NCBI GenBank assembly: GCA_027704905.1
Contig: CM051007.1
Coordinates: 19,390,559-19,454,558 of the forward strand
Direction: 5' to 3'
Source of the DNA: Muraenolepis orangiensis
Lineage: Eukaryota; Chordata; Actinopteri; Gadiformes; Muraenolepididae
Length of the DNA stretch: 64,000 nucleotides
The position numbers and the translations under genes are program-made. The notes under the pieces are model-generated. The model was not told the origin of the DNA. It did no database searches and saw nothing but the letters and a program-made list of their open reading frames with translations. Shown piece by piece: positions 1 through 12,061 of the stretch. Within the stretch, counting starts at the first letter, position 1. The number at the start of each line of letters is the position of its first letter.

Positions 1-75
1 ACCTATGTAGAATGCACTATTGTATGTCACTTTTGGACAAAGGTGTCTGCTAAATGAAATGACTAATATAACTAT
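1..75 (+). repeat. SINE 3' tail fragment
   Basis: The segment reading 'ttttggacaaaggtgtctgctaa' and its flanks match the conserved 3' tail of tRNA-derived fish SINEs (…CTTTGGATAAAAGCGTCTGC…). Only the tail is present because the window starts inside the element. The same tail recurs at about 35,170 and, inverted, at about 38,260. Confidence 0.55.
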
Positions 76-97
76 AATTACTTTTTTTCTCATTCAG

Positions 98-140
98 GAG
101 CTGTTGACTGCTGCGTTTTGGACACGAATGGAAAATCAGG
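98..140 (+). CDS. phactr4: phactr4 coding exon 1A (MENQ start)
   Basis: A good acceptor (tttttttctcattcag) ends at 97 and a donor (cagg|gtaaga) follows 140. The ATG at 128-130 gives Met-Glu-Asn-Gln plus one base (g). That base joins the 'at' of exon 2 to make Asp, so the protein would run MENQDDEVDLQ. The exon is also open from its acceptor in the same frame (ELLTAAFWTR-MENQ), so it may be an internal coding exon of a longer isoform whose start lies upstream. PHACTR genes are known for alternative first exons. The coding part from this ATG is only 13 nt. The assignment rests on splice phase and on an acidic N-terminus before the conserved basic block of exon 2; a transcript would be needed to prove it. 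Confidence 0.6.
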
Positions 141-869
141 GTAAGAATCCTGCGAAGGCTTGAATAATACTTCAACTGCCTCACTCCCTGGGCTATATAA
201 TTAATTGCGCTGCCATAATTTGGCCTGTTTAACTAATTGCATACAATATACATACGCTAACATGAGCCCCTTTTATTTTGAAATTATTATGCTGCTGATT
301 TGGGTTAATCCATATCATTTTGTTAAATGGAGAGACATTCACAAAAGTCATTCTTGAATGGATTTGCATTTATCATTTATAAATGCATTTATCATCACAA
401 GAAAACATCACAGTCAACAGTGTATATGTACTTCCGATGCTCAAAGACCCAAAGTGAGATAAAATACATTGTATTCTATTTTTATTATTGTATTGAATGG
501 GCCTCACTAGTGGATGTCTCTTTGTGAGTCCAGAGACACACACACTTGATTATAATGCTATACACTCGCTCTTGCAACGGTTGCTATTCCTCTACAGTGT
601 TTAACACAGCAAATGAAGGATTTATCAGTTTTGGCTGTCACTGGTAGAATGTGCTTACCATCGGCCCCCCGTCTTTAAATTATGTCCGGCAAAACTGCAT
701 CTCCTGCTAAGCGCTGTCTGTCTCATGAACAGCAGTTGGACACCACTAACTTTCATAGTTTTGATGGTAAGAAACATCCTTATGGGTCTCTCACAGGAAT
801 TCCGGTGTGTATATACAAGTAAATGACTTAAGTGTTCGATCGTGATTATAGAGGTAATCTGTTGCACTA

Positions 870-1070
<201 letters not shown>

Positions 1071-3550
1071 GCGCCGCAGGGTTGGCCTTGTGGTGACTCA
1101 TTCTGCTGTTGACACTAAGGCTATCTGATAGTCCCTCTCCCTCTCTGAGGACACACCTGTAGGTCACGCAGAGCTGCGTTCCCACCGCCTCGCACCGCCC
1201 TGAGTCTCGCATTTCACTACAACCCTCATACACTCACACAGGCGGACTCTCCTGTCTGCCCGATACCCAATGTGGAGTGGTCTTTAGTCGAAGTAGGCTT
1301 TTTTTTTACGCAAGAGACTGTTCTGGAATGGCGGTACAAACGGAATACATGCGTGAGTAAGCTCTCACTCTTGGTTTCTGGCTGTGTGGTGTCTTGACCT
1401 TTTTTTATTTTATTTTATTTTATTTTTTTAACCGTTTTTGACAATTGACACCTTGAGGTTGACGTGATCTTGTGTTGAATTTGACCCCTTTGAGATGTCA
1501 GCAGTTTGGTATTTTGAGGATACGGCTACATTTTGTACGCTTTTGAAATGTAAACATCTGTAGGTTAACATGAGATTATAAAAAGGTTTTACAGCTTGAT
1601 CCGTGTAAGGTGGGCCAGGCCTAGTTCTTGGTGCTTCATTCAAAACTAGATGGTTTCTAAAACTTGTGCTTCATTCACAGAATTGTGAACATTTGGCACT
1701 CGGGTTAGACAAGACGATGACAATGAATACTAGTGGGCTGTTTCTATTTTGGGATTCTGGATTTCGTGTTCCTACATGTCGCTTGGACTGTGATTTCATG
1801 AAGAGAAAAGGTTGTGGTATTCTAGTGAGTCATGATGCTATTCTCAACATGGTTAAGCGGTCATGCTGGTCTCTGTGAAACTGGCACAGTAGGGAAAAGA
1901 CCCCTGAAGTGATTGTTTAGTTAATTTAGTCACCCAATGAACGTTATGAAAACTAATGTCATGGCAAGGTTAAAAACAAAGGTGAGTAATTGTAATTGCC
2001 ATTTATGTTGTTTTTTTGGGGGTTGTTTATCTTGGTTGTCATTTGTCGACTCTTTGTACCAGAGTGGTCTCAAAGGTTTCCTTTCATCCTTGCATTCCGT
2101 AAATTATTGCTTGTTATGTTTCACTTCAGCGTTTTCTATGCTGTAGCCTTGATTGTCCTCTAGAGGGTGCAATCGAGCTGTAGCCTATAGTTCTTCCTAA
2201 ATTTAATTACACTGCTTCTCATTTAGCAGATGTCTTGTTCTTGCTGGAACCAGGCGGTGCTCACAAGTATTAGACTTCTCGTTTTCTGGTAGATGCGTAC
2301 AGGGCCAGTATACTTTGATTTCACTGTTGAGTGCTATTGTGCCATCAATACATCTTGCCTAGTTGGCTTTTTACTCCGCCTGGGTCTGTGGTCAAAGTTG
2401 TACACTCTTAAAGGTGCAGTAAGTATGTTTTAATTGATGTACAATCCCATCAACAGAAGAGTGGTTGTGTATTCGTTACCTTAGAATGAGCCCTGCACCG
2501 CCTTGGTTTTACAGCAGCCCAGATCATTTTCTAAACACGGATCTACACAGTGTAGAATTCCCCTTAACTTCCTTGACATTGTAGTAGATTGTACACTAGG
2601 CTACCCAAGGAAACCACATGGAAAGGGCTAGCAAACTAAACGTAACATGCCACATAGGATCTGTTGCTGCACAACACTGAAACGGGTGGATGTGCAAGGC
2701 TTGCGGCCCGCATACAAAACATATCGGCTGCAGCAATTTCATTTTGCCTGGCGGTGGTGTAGATCTCATGCCACTGAAGGATGTCATTAAAAAAAAATTA
2801 AATTAAATAGAAATGCGTGACGTGAAATGATTAGTCATTATTTCATTAAACGTGGCATTTTTATTGAATTGCATTGTCTACAGCCAGATGATAGATGCCA
2901 TTTGAACCTTTTTGTGCGTACTCATCCCATTCAACAAAACTTCGAAGGCATACATGTATTATGCCCGCTAATCGTTAACGTCTTGACGACCAGCCCCTTT
3001 TTTATTTAATTGTTTAGATAATTTCTGCCTAAATGACATGTCTGGAAGGAGGGATTCCCCCCCTCTGCTTTCCTCCTTTCTGGTTCTTCCTTGATAATGA
3101 AGGTTCTTTTGGTGCTAGGAATTAGGGGGTGTCATAAAATATATATGGCCTGTAATGCCCTTTGAGACTGTAATAGTCATTAGGGGCTATACACATCAAA
3201 TTTACTGACTCGACATGTCTAAATATAGCGGCTTATAACGCAGTACCTGTAATGACCACATTCATGACTGTGGCATCATTGCCTCCGCCATTGAAGATGG
3301 GAGGAGGGAATGTTTTCACCCTTGTTGTTTATTTGTTTGTTGGCAAGAAAACTCAAAATGTTATCTACGGAATCGGACAGCAGTAGGTGGTAAGATTACT
3401 CAAGGCCAACAGTTGGATTTAGATTTGGTTTGATTTTAGAGCAGATTTGGATCCGGATCCAGGGGATCTACTGAGTGCCCTCTAGATGCAACTTAATGTG
3501 GATATTCTAATGAATCCATGTTTGCAGTTTTTACATACACATGAGAATGT

Positions 3551-3677
<127 letters not shown>

Positions 3678-4749
3678 ATGGAGAAGTTAGAGCAGGCTTG
3701 ATATTTGAACCAGCCAGTCTGTCTCCGCCGTCCTGGCCCTGATTGACGTCAAACCAATCCTCACAGCAATCCTTCCCCTACTCCCACACTTTATCTCCCC
3801 CGACACAAGATGCTTGACTCCCACTCACTGATTACTAGCGGCAGCAGAGCTGAGATTGAAATGTGCAGACGCCTGGCTGCCCTGTCTCAGTGATGGACTG
3901 GGGGATTTAGGTTTATTTTACTTCTTGATTTGAAGATCGAATTTAAGGAAGCATTTTGATTTAAATCAAAAAAACATAATAATCCCCAAAGAGTGGTGAC
4001 CTCATGGATTGCGTGATCGTGTGGTTCTACTAAAATAATGCTTGTTAATTTTTAATGAAAAAGAACATTTGGAGGCACGTTTACAGTCAGTAAACCCGCC
4101 TGTTATCTGTGGCTCTTAACAATCAACTCCTTTTTTATAAATTTATTTTTAATCTGTTTGGCAATCACTGATCAACTGCTGTGTTTGAATATGTTTGGCA
4201 ATCAACGGTTGCTTTTAACCTGTTTTGATGAAGTCAAACAGCCGGGCCACATGCTAATACCACCCGTTGACTCATTGGAGTAAAGGGCTCACGGAGTTGC
4301 TCCCCGGAGAGTCACTCGACACCACGCCGATGTCACTTCCTGCTCTTTGGCACCAGGCTCCACCTAGCCCTGGCTCACCTTGCACTTCTCAAATTACCTT
4401 CAAAGCCCGTCCCTCTTTTCACTTCATGTGTCAGCCTTGTGGAATGGTGCATATTGCGTTGAGGGGGGCGTTGTGGGGGGCGTTGTTACACATCCCTTCG
4501 GGCTTGTTGACTGGACCAGCCAACCCTTGGAACTGTGCCTGTGGTGAACTTTGCCCTTGAAAAATATCTGCCGCTCTCAGGAATGACGGGCATTCGCGTG
4601 TGCCTTCACGGTGCACCTCCCACATGAAGTCAGATGTCCGACAGGGGAGGGTCCAAACAACCAAGTGAGTGTGTGTGTGTAGCTGCTTGTGTGTAGAGAG
4701 AGAGAGAGGGAGAGATGGAGGAAAAGAGATAGAGAGAAAAAAACACATA

Positions 4750-4939
4750 GGCCCAAGGGAAGGGGCGGGCGAGACGGGAGAGGGCACAAACGACGCCAGC
4801 CAGCAGGCAAAGACGGTCTTGGGTTACAGGAGTGCTGGGGCTGTTTACAGCTCCAGTTTTGCCCCACTCTCCCCCCGCCCCGTAGCGGGCCTCGGGAGAG
4901 GCCAGGGCAGGCAGGCCAACGGGGACAGGGAGCGGGAGC
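4750..4939 (+). promoter_or_regulatory. phactr4: Putative alternative phactr4 promoter / 5' UTR
   Basis: A GC- and CpG-rich segment with no TATA box lies directly upstream of the MGQ start codon of exon 1B. It stands out from the A/T-rich intron on either side, as expected for a CpG-type alternative promoter and its 5' leader. The transcription start cannot be placed from sequence alone. Confidence 0.4.
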
Positions 4940-5003
4940 ATGGGACAGAGTGCCAGCTCTGAGGCGGCAGCACAGCAACCGGAGCGGCGACACACTACGA
5001 CGG
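4940..5003 (+). CDS. phactr4: phactr4 alternative coding exon 1B (MGQ start, putative myristoylation signal)
   Basis: The ATG at 4,940 opens MGQSASSE and continues to ...RRHTTT, 21 residues plus one base. A strong donor (cgacgg|gtgagt) follows. The leftover g joins the 'at' of exon 2 as Asp, exactly the phase that exon 1A uses, so the protein would read ...TTT-DDEVDLQ. Gly2 and Ser6 fit the eukaryotic N-myristoylation pattern (MGxxxS/T). From memory, mammalian PHACTR4 also has an isoform starting MGQ, which would make this an orthologous alternative first exon. Inference: this isoform is lipid-anchored while the MENQ isoform is not. The start is supported by CpG-rich context, donor strength and phase; there is no transcript evidence. 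Confidence 0.65.
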
Positions 5004-8000
5004 GTGAGTCCACAGCCAGAGGCCTCTGGTGGACAGGTGGCTGTGTGGATCTCTGGAGGGGGGGGGTTTACGTTACACATACTGCATGTGTTGCTTTTCA
5101 CTGGAGGACTACCAAACCCCTTTTTTCGTTTCATTTGTTCGCTTATGGTTTGGCCTAAAAGCTAGGCACCAGTGATTTTGTTTTCTGGATGTATATAAAA
5201 TGGCAGTGCTGGAAGTGGGTTGTAAGCAGCAGGTACAGACAGGTGCAGAGGAATGCTCGATGATGGAATGCAGTGAATGTGAAATATACACAAGCCCCAC
5301 GTATTCCTTCCTGTCTCAGCCCGGTCTAATGGATGGTTGTTGAGGTGGTGGGGCGGGGGGGGGGGGGGGGGAGGCGGGGTTTCTGTTTGGTTTTTTTTCC
5401 ATCACGATGAGCCAGAGCTGGGGGTGCGAGGCACCAACTGTTAACTGATCTCGCTGAACATGGATTCATTTTTTGACTGGTCTGACCCCCCCCCCCCCCC
5501 CCCCAAGTTGAATTGTATGGCGTCAGTCATGTAGTGCCCTGTGGAAAATAACGCCCAGGCATTAACGGAGTTGTTTGCATGGCTTTGTGGTGAACAAAGT
5601 GTGAATCACTCGAGCATAGCTCAAGTGATTTTTTTTTATTATGGAGCAATCGAACGCTTGCGTTACCCACGTATGTGACGACGACGACTACTTGCAAGTG
5701 TTACCCATGCTGAACAAGTGTTGTCATTTGCATGTAATGCGTTTGATCTCGTGTGCGAAAGGATATGCCCTACGCATACGCGATATGCTCTCGGTTTGTC
5801 TTCCATGTAATCAAATAGCACTCGTTTTTTCGTGGTTGCAGAATGCGAGTCACGCAATCACCAGGGTTCATGCGAATGGCATTCGTGTACCTAACGCCTA
5901 AGAGTGCTGTATTAACGTCAATCATTAACCCACTTGCCACTGTCCTTTTTGGTTGGTTGTAAAGGTAGTCAAGAGTGTGCGGCTTGGTTTATAAACTGTC
6001 CCGGGTTTCAGTTAACGAGGGTTCCTTGCTGAGGCTAAACGTATCGAGCACAATCTCGTTTGTGTGTTGGTTTATTCTGTGCACCGATTGGGGTCCTTTT
6101 TTTTATTCTTACCCTGCATATGTTTATAAATGCTAGTACCAGCCATGTTTGTGCTCTGTGAGGATGCACAGCTACATCATCCTCTAACACTTGTCACAAA
6201 CACATCCCTGTTAATTCCCCCCCCCCCCCCCCCCCCCCCCCAGGCATCTTTTGGTGCTTGTGCTAAATGCCGGTGTGAATCTCTACAGAGTTGTATATCA
6301 CGCAAGCCTTTGCATGAGTGTTTGCAGTAGTAGAGTTTGGCCTGGTTGAGAGCATCGGCTCAGAGCGAAAGGAACCGACTACGAAGCGGCATCTTGAAAT
6401 GTTACGTTTTGGTGCTAGCAGTAGGTTGCTGGCTCTGTGTGAACTGGGCCTTGAAGCTGGCTACATTTAACCCTGACCTTGAGGATAGTACTTGTCAAGC
6501 TCTTTGCTCCTCCCATGTTACCTTATTGTAGGACTTTGCAGCAGATATTGTCAGCCAAGTAACCAGGCCTGCTAGCTTGCATTATATCTGTAATACATGT
6601 CAGAGTATTGAAATGAGAGTTATGGTAAGGGGGCTGGTATTGGCACAGTGGCAATACAGCTGCAATTAATCCACTGCGTCCATTGTGGTTTACTGTGGGA
6701 AATGTGTGCTCCTTGATTAGTCATTAAAGGCTGATTCATTCCAGGTCTTTCCCAAAGCAATTAAGAACCACTCAGCCGTCTCGTGCTAGCATGGGTGCGC
6801 ATGTGCTTCTGTCAGGCCCAGCAGATAGCATTGTTTGTTTTAAAGCTTATCAGACACCGATTTGCCATACCACAAGGTCCAGTCTGTTTTAGTATGTTCC
6901 CAAACTAAGAAAACTCTGAAACCACCGTCAACATTTTGGTAGGGTTGCTTGCTTGTCTTGTGAATTTTGGCTCAATCTCTTCCACGCTGCATGCTCTGCT
7001 TGTACTTGTACTTACTATTGTCTAAACTATTGTCTAGACACGGACACGGAAGCCCGCCGTCAATTTTAAAAGAATGTGCTTTATCTAAACCTAAACAAAT
7101 CTGCACATCAGTGTAATGTGCAGCCCGTTTTGAAATATAAGCATTTGAGTGTCTACATATTTTCATATAAGTCTCTTCTTTTTGCCAGGGGCTGATATGC
7201 TGGCATATTTGCTTTTACATTACGTGGATCTATGGTATAATGAAAGTCTCCTGAGAAAAGTAGCAAGAAGCTCAAATTGCAGACGGCTCTTTCAGTCTTT
7301 TTGTCAGTGTGGTATAAAGATGATAGGTGCCCATAAACAATATATACAGTGATTTCATAAGCAAAGTCTCTGGGGCGTTTCTGCGCTGTTGCCGTTTGGT
7401 TAATGTTGGGCTATTTGTCATTATGATGAATGTAAAAATGTGTTCCCTGAATGTTTTTGTTTTGATTTTGAATATGTGTGAAGAAAGCACGCTGTCTGGA
7501 CACTAAAAGGACTCCTAAGTGTCATTGGTATTGGAAGGGAGAAGTAAGAGATGGTGGTTTGCCATCGGTAATGTATTCGTAATGTGGTCTTCTGGTGTGT
7601 CTTATTATTATTTAATTACAGTAGGTATTATGCCCTGGGGCAAGCATTTTAAATAATCTCAGGGAAAATAGTATTTTTCCCAGTGGTCGTTTGGTTAATT
7701 TGCTTGGTCATTTAGATTACAATGTGTTTTTGCATGTTTGAATTGGCCGTTTAGATCATTTCCATCTTCATCATCCAATTGGCCTATATACAGTATATAT
7801 ATCAGTTTTTATCTTCAGTTTGAGAAGAGTAGTTGTAGTTTCAAGTCACTTAACAAGTCAAGTAACATCCTTACTTGGTTTGCATAAGCATTTGGTCCGT
7901 GGGATCTCCATCAAACCACCTAATTTTAAGTGTGTCTTGTGTCTTGGTGCAACCCATCTATTCTGAGATGTGTGGCCCAAAGCGGATTTCAAGGGGATGG

Positions 8001-10066
8001 ATAATGACAGAGTCTCACAACATCCACTAATTTGTATAATGTTGACTCGGACCGTAATCATCAAAGTTGTCCAGGAATGTTCTCCAAGCATCTGTGAGAC
8101 TCCCGGGAATTTTCTTGAAATTTTTAATTGCCTTATCCTGGAAGTGAAATAAAGAGTTTACTTCACCCGTTTTGTTATTTCAAGGTTATTTTTGTTATTT
8201 CCCTCACTTTGTTGATGCGCAACCATCTTACTAGTGCAGCAACTGTGCCATATTGATCATTCAATAATTGATTTACTATGTATATAATGTATTTTAAAAT
8301 GGCAGCAAAATGTTTTGGAAGGCAAGTAGTTGTTTAGCCTACATATTTTTGAGGTAATTTTACCAGCAACTCAATGGATTCCCATTGGGTTTTTTGGGCT
8401 GGTGAGTGAAGCAAATCTACCCTTTTTGCGTTAATCTTGCGTGGCTATTGGTCAACATCATGCTTGCGCTTTTGTGTGGATAAACTAGTAGTCGCTTTAC
8501 TTTTACAAGTAGTGTTTTCATATCAAGAAGGCAAGAAGTTTAGATTGAGATTAATTTGACGCATGATGTCCTCAAACCTGTTGCACACAAAAGCCATGAC
8601 AAGCGAAACATGCTATTTCAGTCTTTCTTGTCTATCCAAAATCATATCAACATTGAGGCTAAAACACATTATTAACTATAATGCTTTCTGTCCTACAATG
8701 GAAGTGTGATAACCGTTTTTTTTTTCAGTCTGTTGCAAGTCTCATCCTGCAAGTGTTCAACTCGTAGGTTATGTAACGTGTCACTCATCCAACTTTGCAC
8801 TCGGCACTGATTTACAATAAACAGGCTCGTTAACTGGCCAGCTTAATTGTCAATGGACTTTTTTAAATGCAAAGTTCAATGTAGCGGAATCATGTCCGCC
8901 ACCAGTGACGGACAATGCGGACAATGGCAATACAGGGTTTCATCTAGAGTAGGAACAGCGTGTGAGTCACGGTTTCTGTTCAGGGTAGGCTCCTCCCCTA
9001 GCCGTCTTTTGGTTTACGTTGTTGATGTCCACATTATAACAAATCACCGTGGCTTTTTGAAACCGTTTGTATTATTATTTTTTTGTCACGGTTTGATAAA
9101 CGGGTTGAATGTGTTCTTTACTACTCGTCGGGGTATAATAATAACAACGACAACAACCCACACTCCCTTCAGTGAACGCCAGGAGCTCAGAGTAAACAAA
9201 GCGCACAAGCCCTTTTTCCATTTAGCTCTCGGTGAAGCTCTCTTCCGCAGGGGCTGTTCAGTCTCTCGGGTCTCGGCGGCCGAAAACGGCGCCGTGGGTA
9301 ATACGAGAGGAATGTGGACCAGCCTCTCTCTCTCTGTCTTTCCCTCACCCCCCCCACCACCTCCCCTCACTCGCAGGCTCTGTGCCGTGGCATGAAGGGA
9401 GATATGTAGCACCTGCACTAAAGCCTGGGCCCTCCTACCCCTCTGGGCTGCAGGAGGCCGTCAGCCCCTTAGATAGGCAGCATTACTGCGCTCTCGGGCG
9501 GCAAGAAAGGACATTTTTGATGTTTTTGGTAATATACGGACGGAGGTGTGAAAGACATTTTTTTTTTGTGCTTGCATTTTGTTTTTAAATTATTGCATTT
9601 TCTCGGGACAAACATTTTTGCATATCATTGCTAACATCTGAAAGCAAAAGGCCATATCAAACATCCTGCAACAATGACAAATTATAGGCTGTCAATGTCT
9701 TCAAAGGGACAATGTCAAATATTGCGTTCATGGTCTGGCGTTTTCAAATGGGCAGGAGGTAAGAGTTGTCGTCTGACAACCAGAAGGTTGCTGTTTCGAT
9801 CCCTGGCTCCTCCTAGCCAAGTGTCGAGGTGTCCCTGAGCAAGACACCCTAACTGCTCCCAACGTGCTGGCTGTCGCCTTACATGACTGACTGCCGTCGG
9901 TGGATTGAATGTGTGCATGAATGGGTGAGTGTGAGGCTTGACTTAAAGCACTTTGAGTGGCTGCACTGGTTAGAAAAGTGCTATAGAAATACAGTCCAGC
10001 CGTACTTTAACGAGGAGGACCCTTAAATAATGAATGTTTATCTTTTCTTTTCTTTCTTTTCTCCAG
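5004..10066 (+). other. phactr4: phactr4 intron 1 (second part)
   Basis: No convincing coding exon. Contents: long G or C homopolymers (5,355-5,371 G; 5,486-5,504 C; 6,217-6,241 C), a 12-bp hairpin followed by a T run at 5,604-5,637, and a tRNA-derived SINE near 9,744-10,003. A CpG-richer patch around 9,230-9,470 could be another alternative 5' exon but has no clean ATG-to-donor reading. The open frame at 5,641-5,901 resembles no family I know, and its many GCGT/CGCA motifs look like a decayed DNA transposon. Confidence 0.6.
9744..10003 (+). repeat. tRNA-derived SINE (family A)
   Basis: The copy has a tRNA-like 5' part with a B-box-like gtttcgatccctgg, a body motif 'gagcaagacaccctaactgc', and a tail ending 'gaaaagtgctatagaaatac'. 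It is alignable by eye with copies at 28,711-28,968 and 30,144-30,388. It ends about 65 bp before phactr4 exon 2. Confidence 0.75.
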
Positions 10067-10237
10067 ATGACGAAGTAGACTTGCAGCGCAGCTCGACCGG
10101 GAGCGAGGGGGGCAACTCTGGAGATGGAACTCCTCCAGCCAAGCGCAAGGGCAAATTCTCCAGCCTGGGCAAGATCTTCAAGCCCTGGAAGTGGAGAAAG
10201 AAAAAGACCAGTGAGAAGTTTGCCGAAACTTCCATCG
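10067..10237 (+). CDS. phactr4: phactr4 exon 2: acidic N-terminus and basic nuclear-localisation / PP1-actin regulator segment
   Basis: The acceptor is a pyrimidine run ending tctccag at 10,066 and the donor is atcg|gtatgc. The exon encodes DDEVDLQRSS..., then the PHACTR-family hallmark block KFSSLGKIFKPWKWRKKK, then SEKFAETSI. In PHACTR proteins this tryptophan/lysine-rich block directly precedes RPEL1 and contributes a basic nuclear-import signal whose use competes with G-actin binding. The exon enters with two bases completing Asp and leaves with one base (g), which makes Ala with exon 3 (TSI-A-LERR). The match to the family is near-exact in the basic block. Confidence 0.93.
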
Positions 10238-11411
10238 GTATGCCTAGCGAGGTTCTATCGTGACCGTTTGTCCCTTCACCAGTGCACATACTGTATATGG
10301 CGACGGATGTTGGGTAGCGACAACGCAGAGTACCTTGTGTGTGTCAGTTATTGGTCGGGCAGTACACACATAGACGCCTAAACACGGTTTAAACTAGAAC
10401 TTTAACATCACCGACAAATTGGATGCTGAAAGTTTGTCTGTTTTTATATATTTGTTTCTTTGGCTTCTGTCATCGGTCGACTCCTGAGTCTGTTTAAATC
10501 TAAATCTGGAGGGTTGAATCCTATTTGTTGGTCACATACATGTACTACCTAGTATCCGGAGCAGTGGGCAGCAATTTTATATACAGCGCCCGGGGAGCAG
10601 TGCAGGGGGTCTGATGCCTTGCTCAAGGGCACTTTGGCAGTCCCCAGGTGTTTCAGGGACTTGAACCAGCGACCTTCTGGTTCCCATGCCAAGTCCTAAC
10701 AGACTGAGCTACTGCCTCCAATTGTTGTTACCAAAACAGGGCGGAAAAAGGTTTCTATATGGGAATACTTTAAATTGGCGGTCAACACTACAGGCCTGTG
10801 CAAAAGGGCGATGGCATTTTTACAGCCGCACTACCGCCAGTTGCTGTTCTGGCAGGAAGTCAGAGCTTCTGCCATTGTGGCCGCTACTTACGTTATTAAA
10901 GTTATAATCACTTGCTTGCATGCTACCTTCGATTTGTCGATGTATGAGTATTGATTTGAACGTGTGTAGGCTCAAATCGACATTTTTTGGTGGCTTATTG
11001 GGATGTCTCCTCTACTTACTTCATTTCTGCCATTGTGTTAAGCACATGTCTTTGTGTAGGGAATGCCATAAATGTAACATTTGGATAATTGTGATCAAAC
11101 CATCTAACGGTTTAGGTTAAGAGAACATTGGGAGTGTTACTATATCTTACATTAAGTAATACATGTTAAATAATGAGGTGAATAATGAGTTTTTGGAGGA
11201 AAATGTATAATTTAGATTAATCAATGAAAAATATATTGGATACATTGGATGTCATAGATATTGGATACAAGTTCGGCATTATGGTCGACAAAGAAACAAA
11301 CTCACAGCAATATGGTTGACAAAAAACACATCTGGAGAGCAATCTTGCACCACAAGCCAAGAAATGAACCTAAAGACCATAAAAAAGGAATACCTTTCTC
11401 CTCGATTTCAG
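10238..11411 (+). other. phactr4: phactr4 intron 2
   Basis: Contains an inverted SINE of family B (10,492-10,722). The rest is unique A/T-rich sequence with no recognised feature. Confidence 0.75.
10492..10722 (-). repeat. tRNA-derived SINE (family B), inverted
   Basis: Read on the minus strand it begins GGAGGCAGTAGCTCAG (A-box-like), has GCTGGTTCAAGTCCC (B-box), then the body 'TGCCCTTGAGCAAGGCA'. A second copy in the same orientation lies at 54,465-54,730. Both end in a Lys/Ile-codon-like A/T tail, 'aaatctggagg' on the + strand. Confidence 0.75.
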
Positions 11412-11492
11412 CTTTGGAAAGAAGGATCTCGGTGAGGAAATCCCGGCAGGAGCTGATTGAACGAGGGGTCCTAAAGGAGATTCCTGAGAATC
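11412..11492 (+). CDS. phactr4: phactr4 exon 3: RPEL motif 1
   Basis: The acceptor is ctcgatttcag and the donor is aatc|gtgagt. The exon encodes ALERRISVRKSRQELIERGVL, the N-terminal RPEL repeat (Pfam RPEL family, consensus around RxxxEL..RGVL), followed by KEIPEN. RPEL motifs bind monomeric G-actin. In this first PHACTR repeat the 'RP' position is Lys-Ser, as is usual for the family. One leftover base (c) joins 'ag' of exon 4 to give Gln (PEN-Q-IDRPKSQ). Confidence 0.93.
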
Positions 11493-12061
11493 GTGAGTAC
11501 ACTGTGGTGACGTCAGAATACTGTACTGCCTAGTATCTGTACGGTGAACACAAATTGGTCGCGTGACACCCAATGGCGCGCAAGCTTCAGATAGAGGGCA
11601 GGACGACAAGCAGCAGTACTACCACACAAACAATGATTATACAATATATATTTACAATTGACCCGCAAGTCAGAAGACCGAGTCAATCAGATGTACTGCA
11701 GACCTCAAGTCTAGTCAGATGGGTTGTATAGCAACGGTAATGTTTTTTAAATTATTTTAACTGCAGCCTTATTAACTTTTCTATATGGTATCGTATCATT
11801 AAACCATTGGGCTTCAACACACCCTCACCTTCAAAATAAACATTAGGTAATTAATGACATGCAACATAACGGCACAACTTATCACCAGCCATTTGTTTGA
11901 AAGGAAAAACTAAAACTGTATATCTTTAAATACCTTTTTACAAAGTAGTCACTACACACTCAGGAGTTTTTACATCTCATCCCCATCATTGCATGTATTG
12001 AATGCAGCTGCCCCGCCGAACATCATCGGTAATGCATTACAATAATTGTTTTGTCCCGCAG
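11493..12061 (+). other. phactr4: phactr4 intron 3
   Basis: 569 bp of unique A/T-rich sequence ending in a pyrimidine tract and the acceptor tgtcccgcag. Nothing else was recognised. Confidence 0.8.

Noticed and set aside
8847..9395. 182-codon open frame in phactr4 intron 1
   Set aside because: No family resemblance, it crosses CT and C-rich tracts, and no donor in a useful phase was found. The CpG-rich part near 9.3 kb could still be a noncoding exon.
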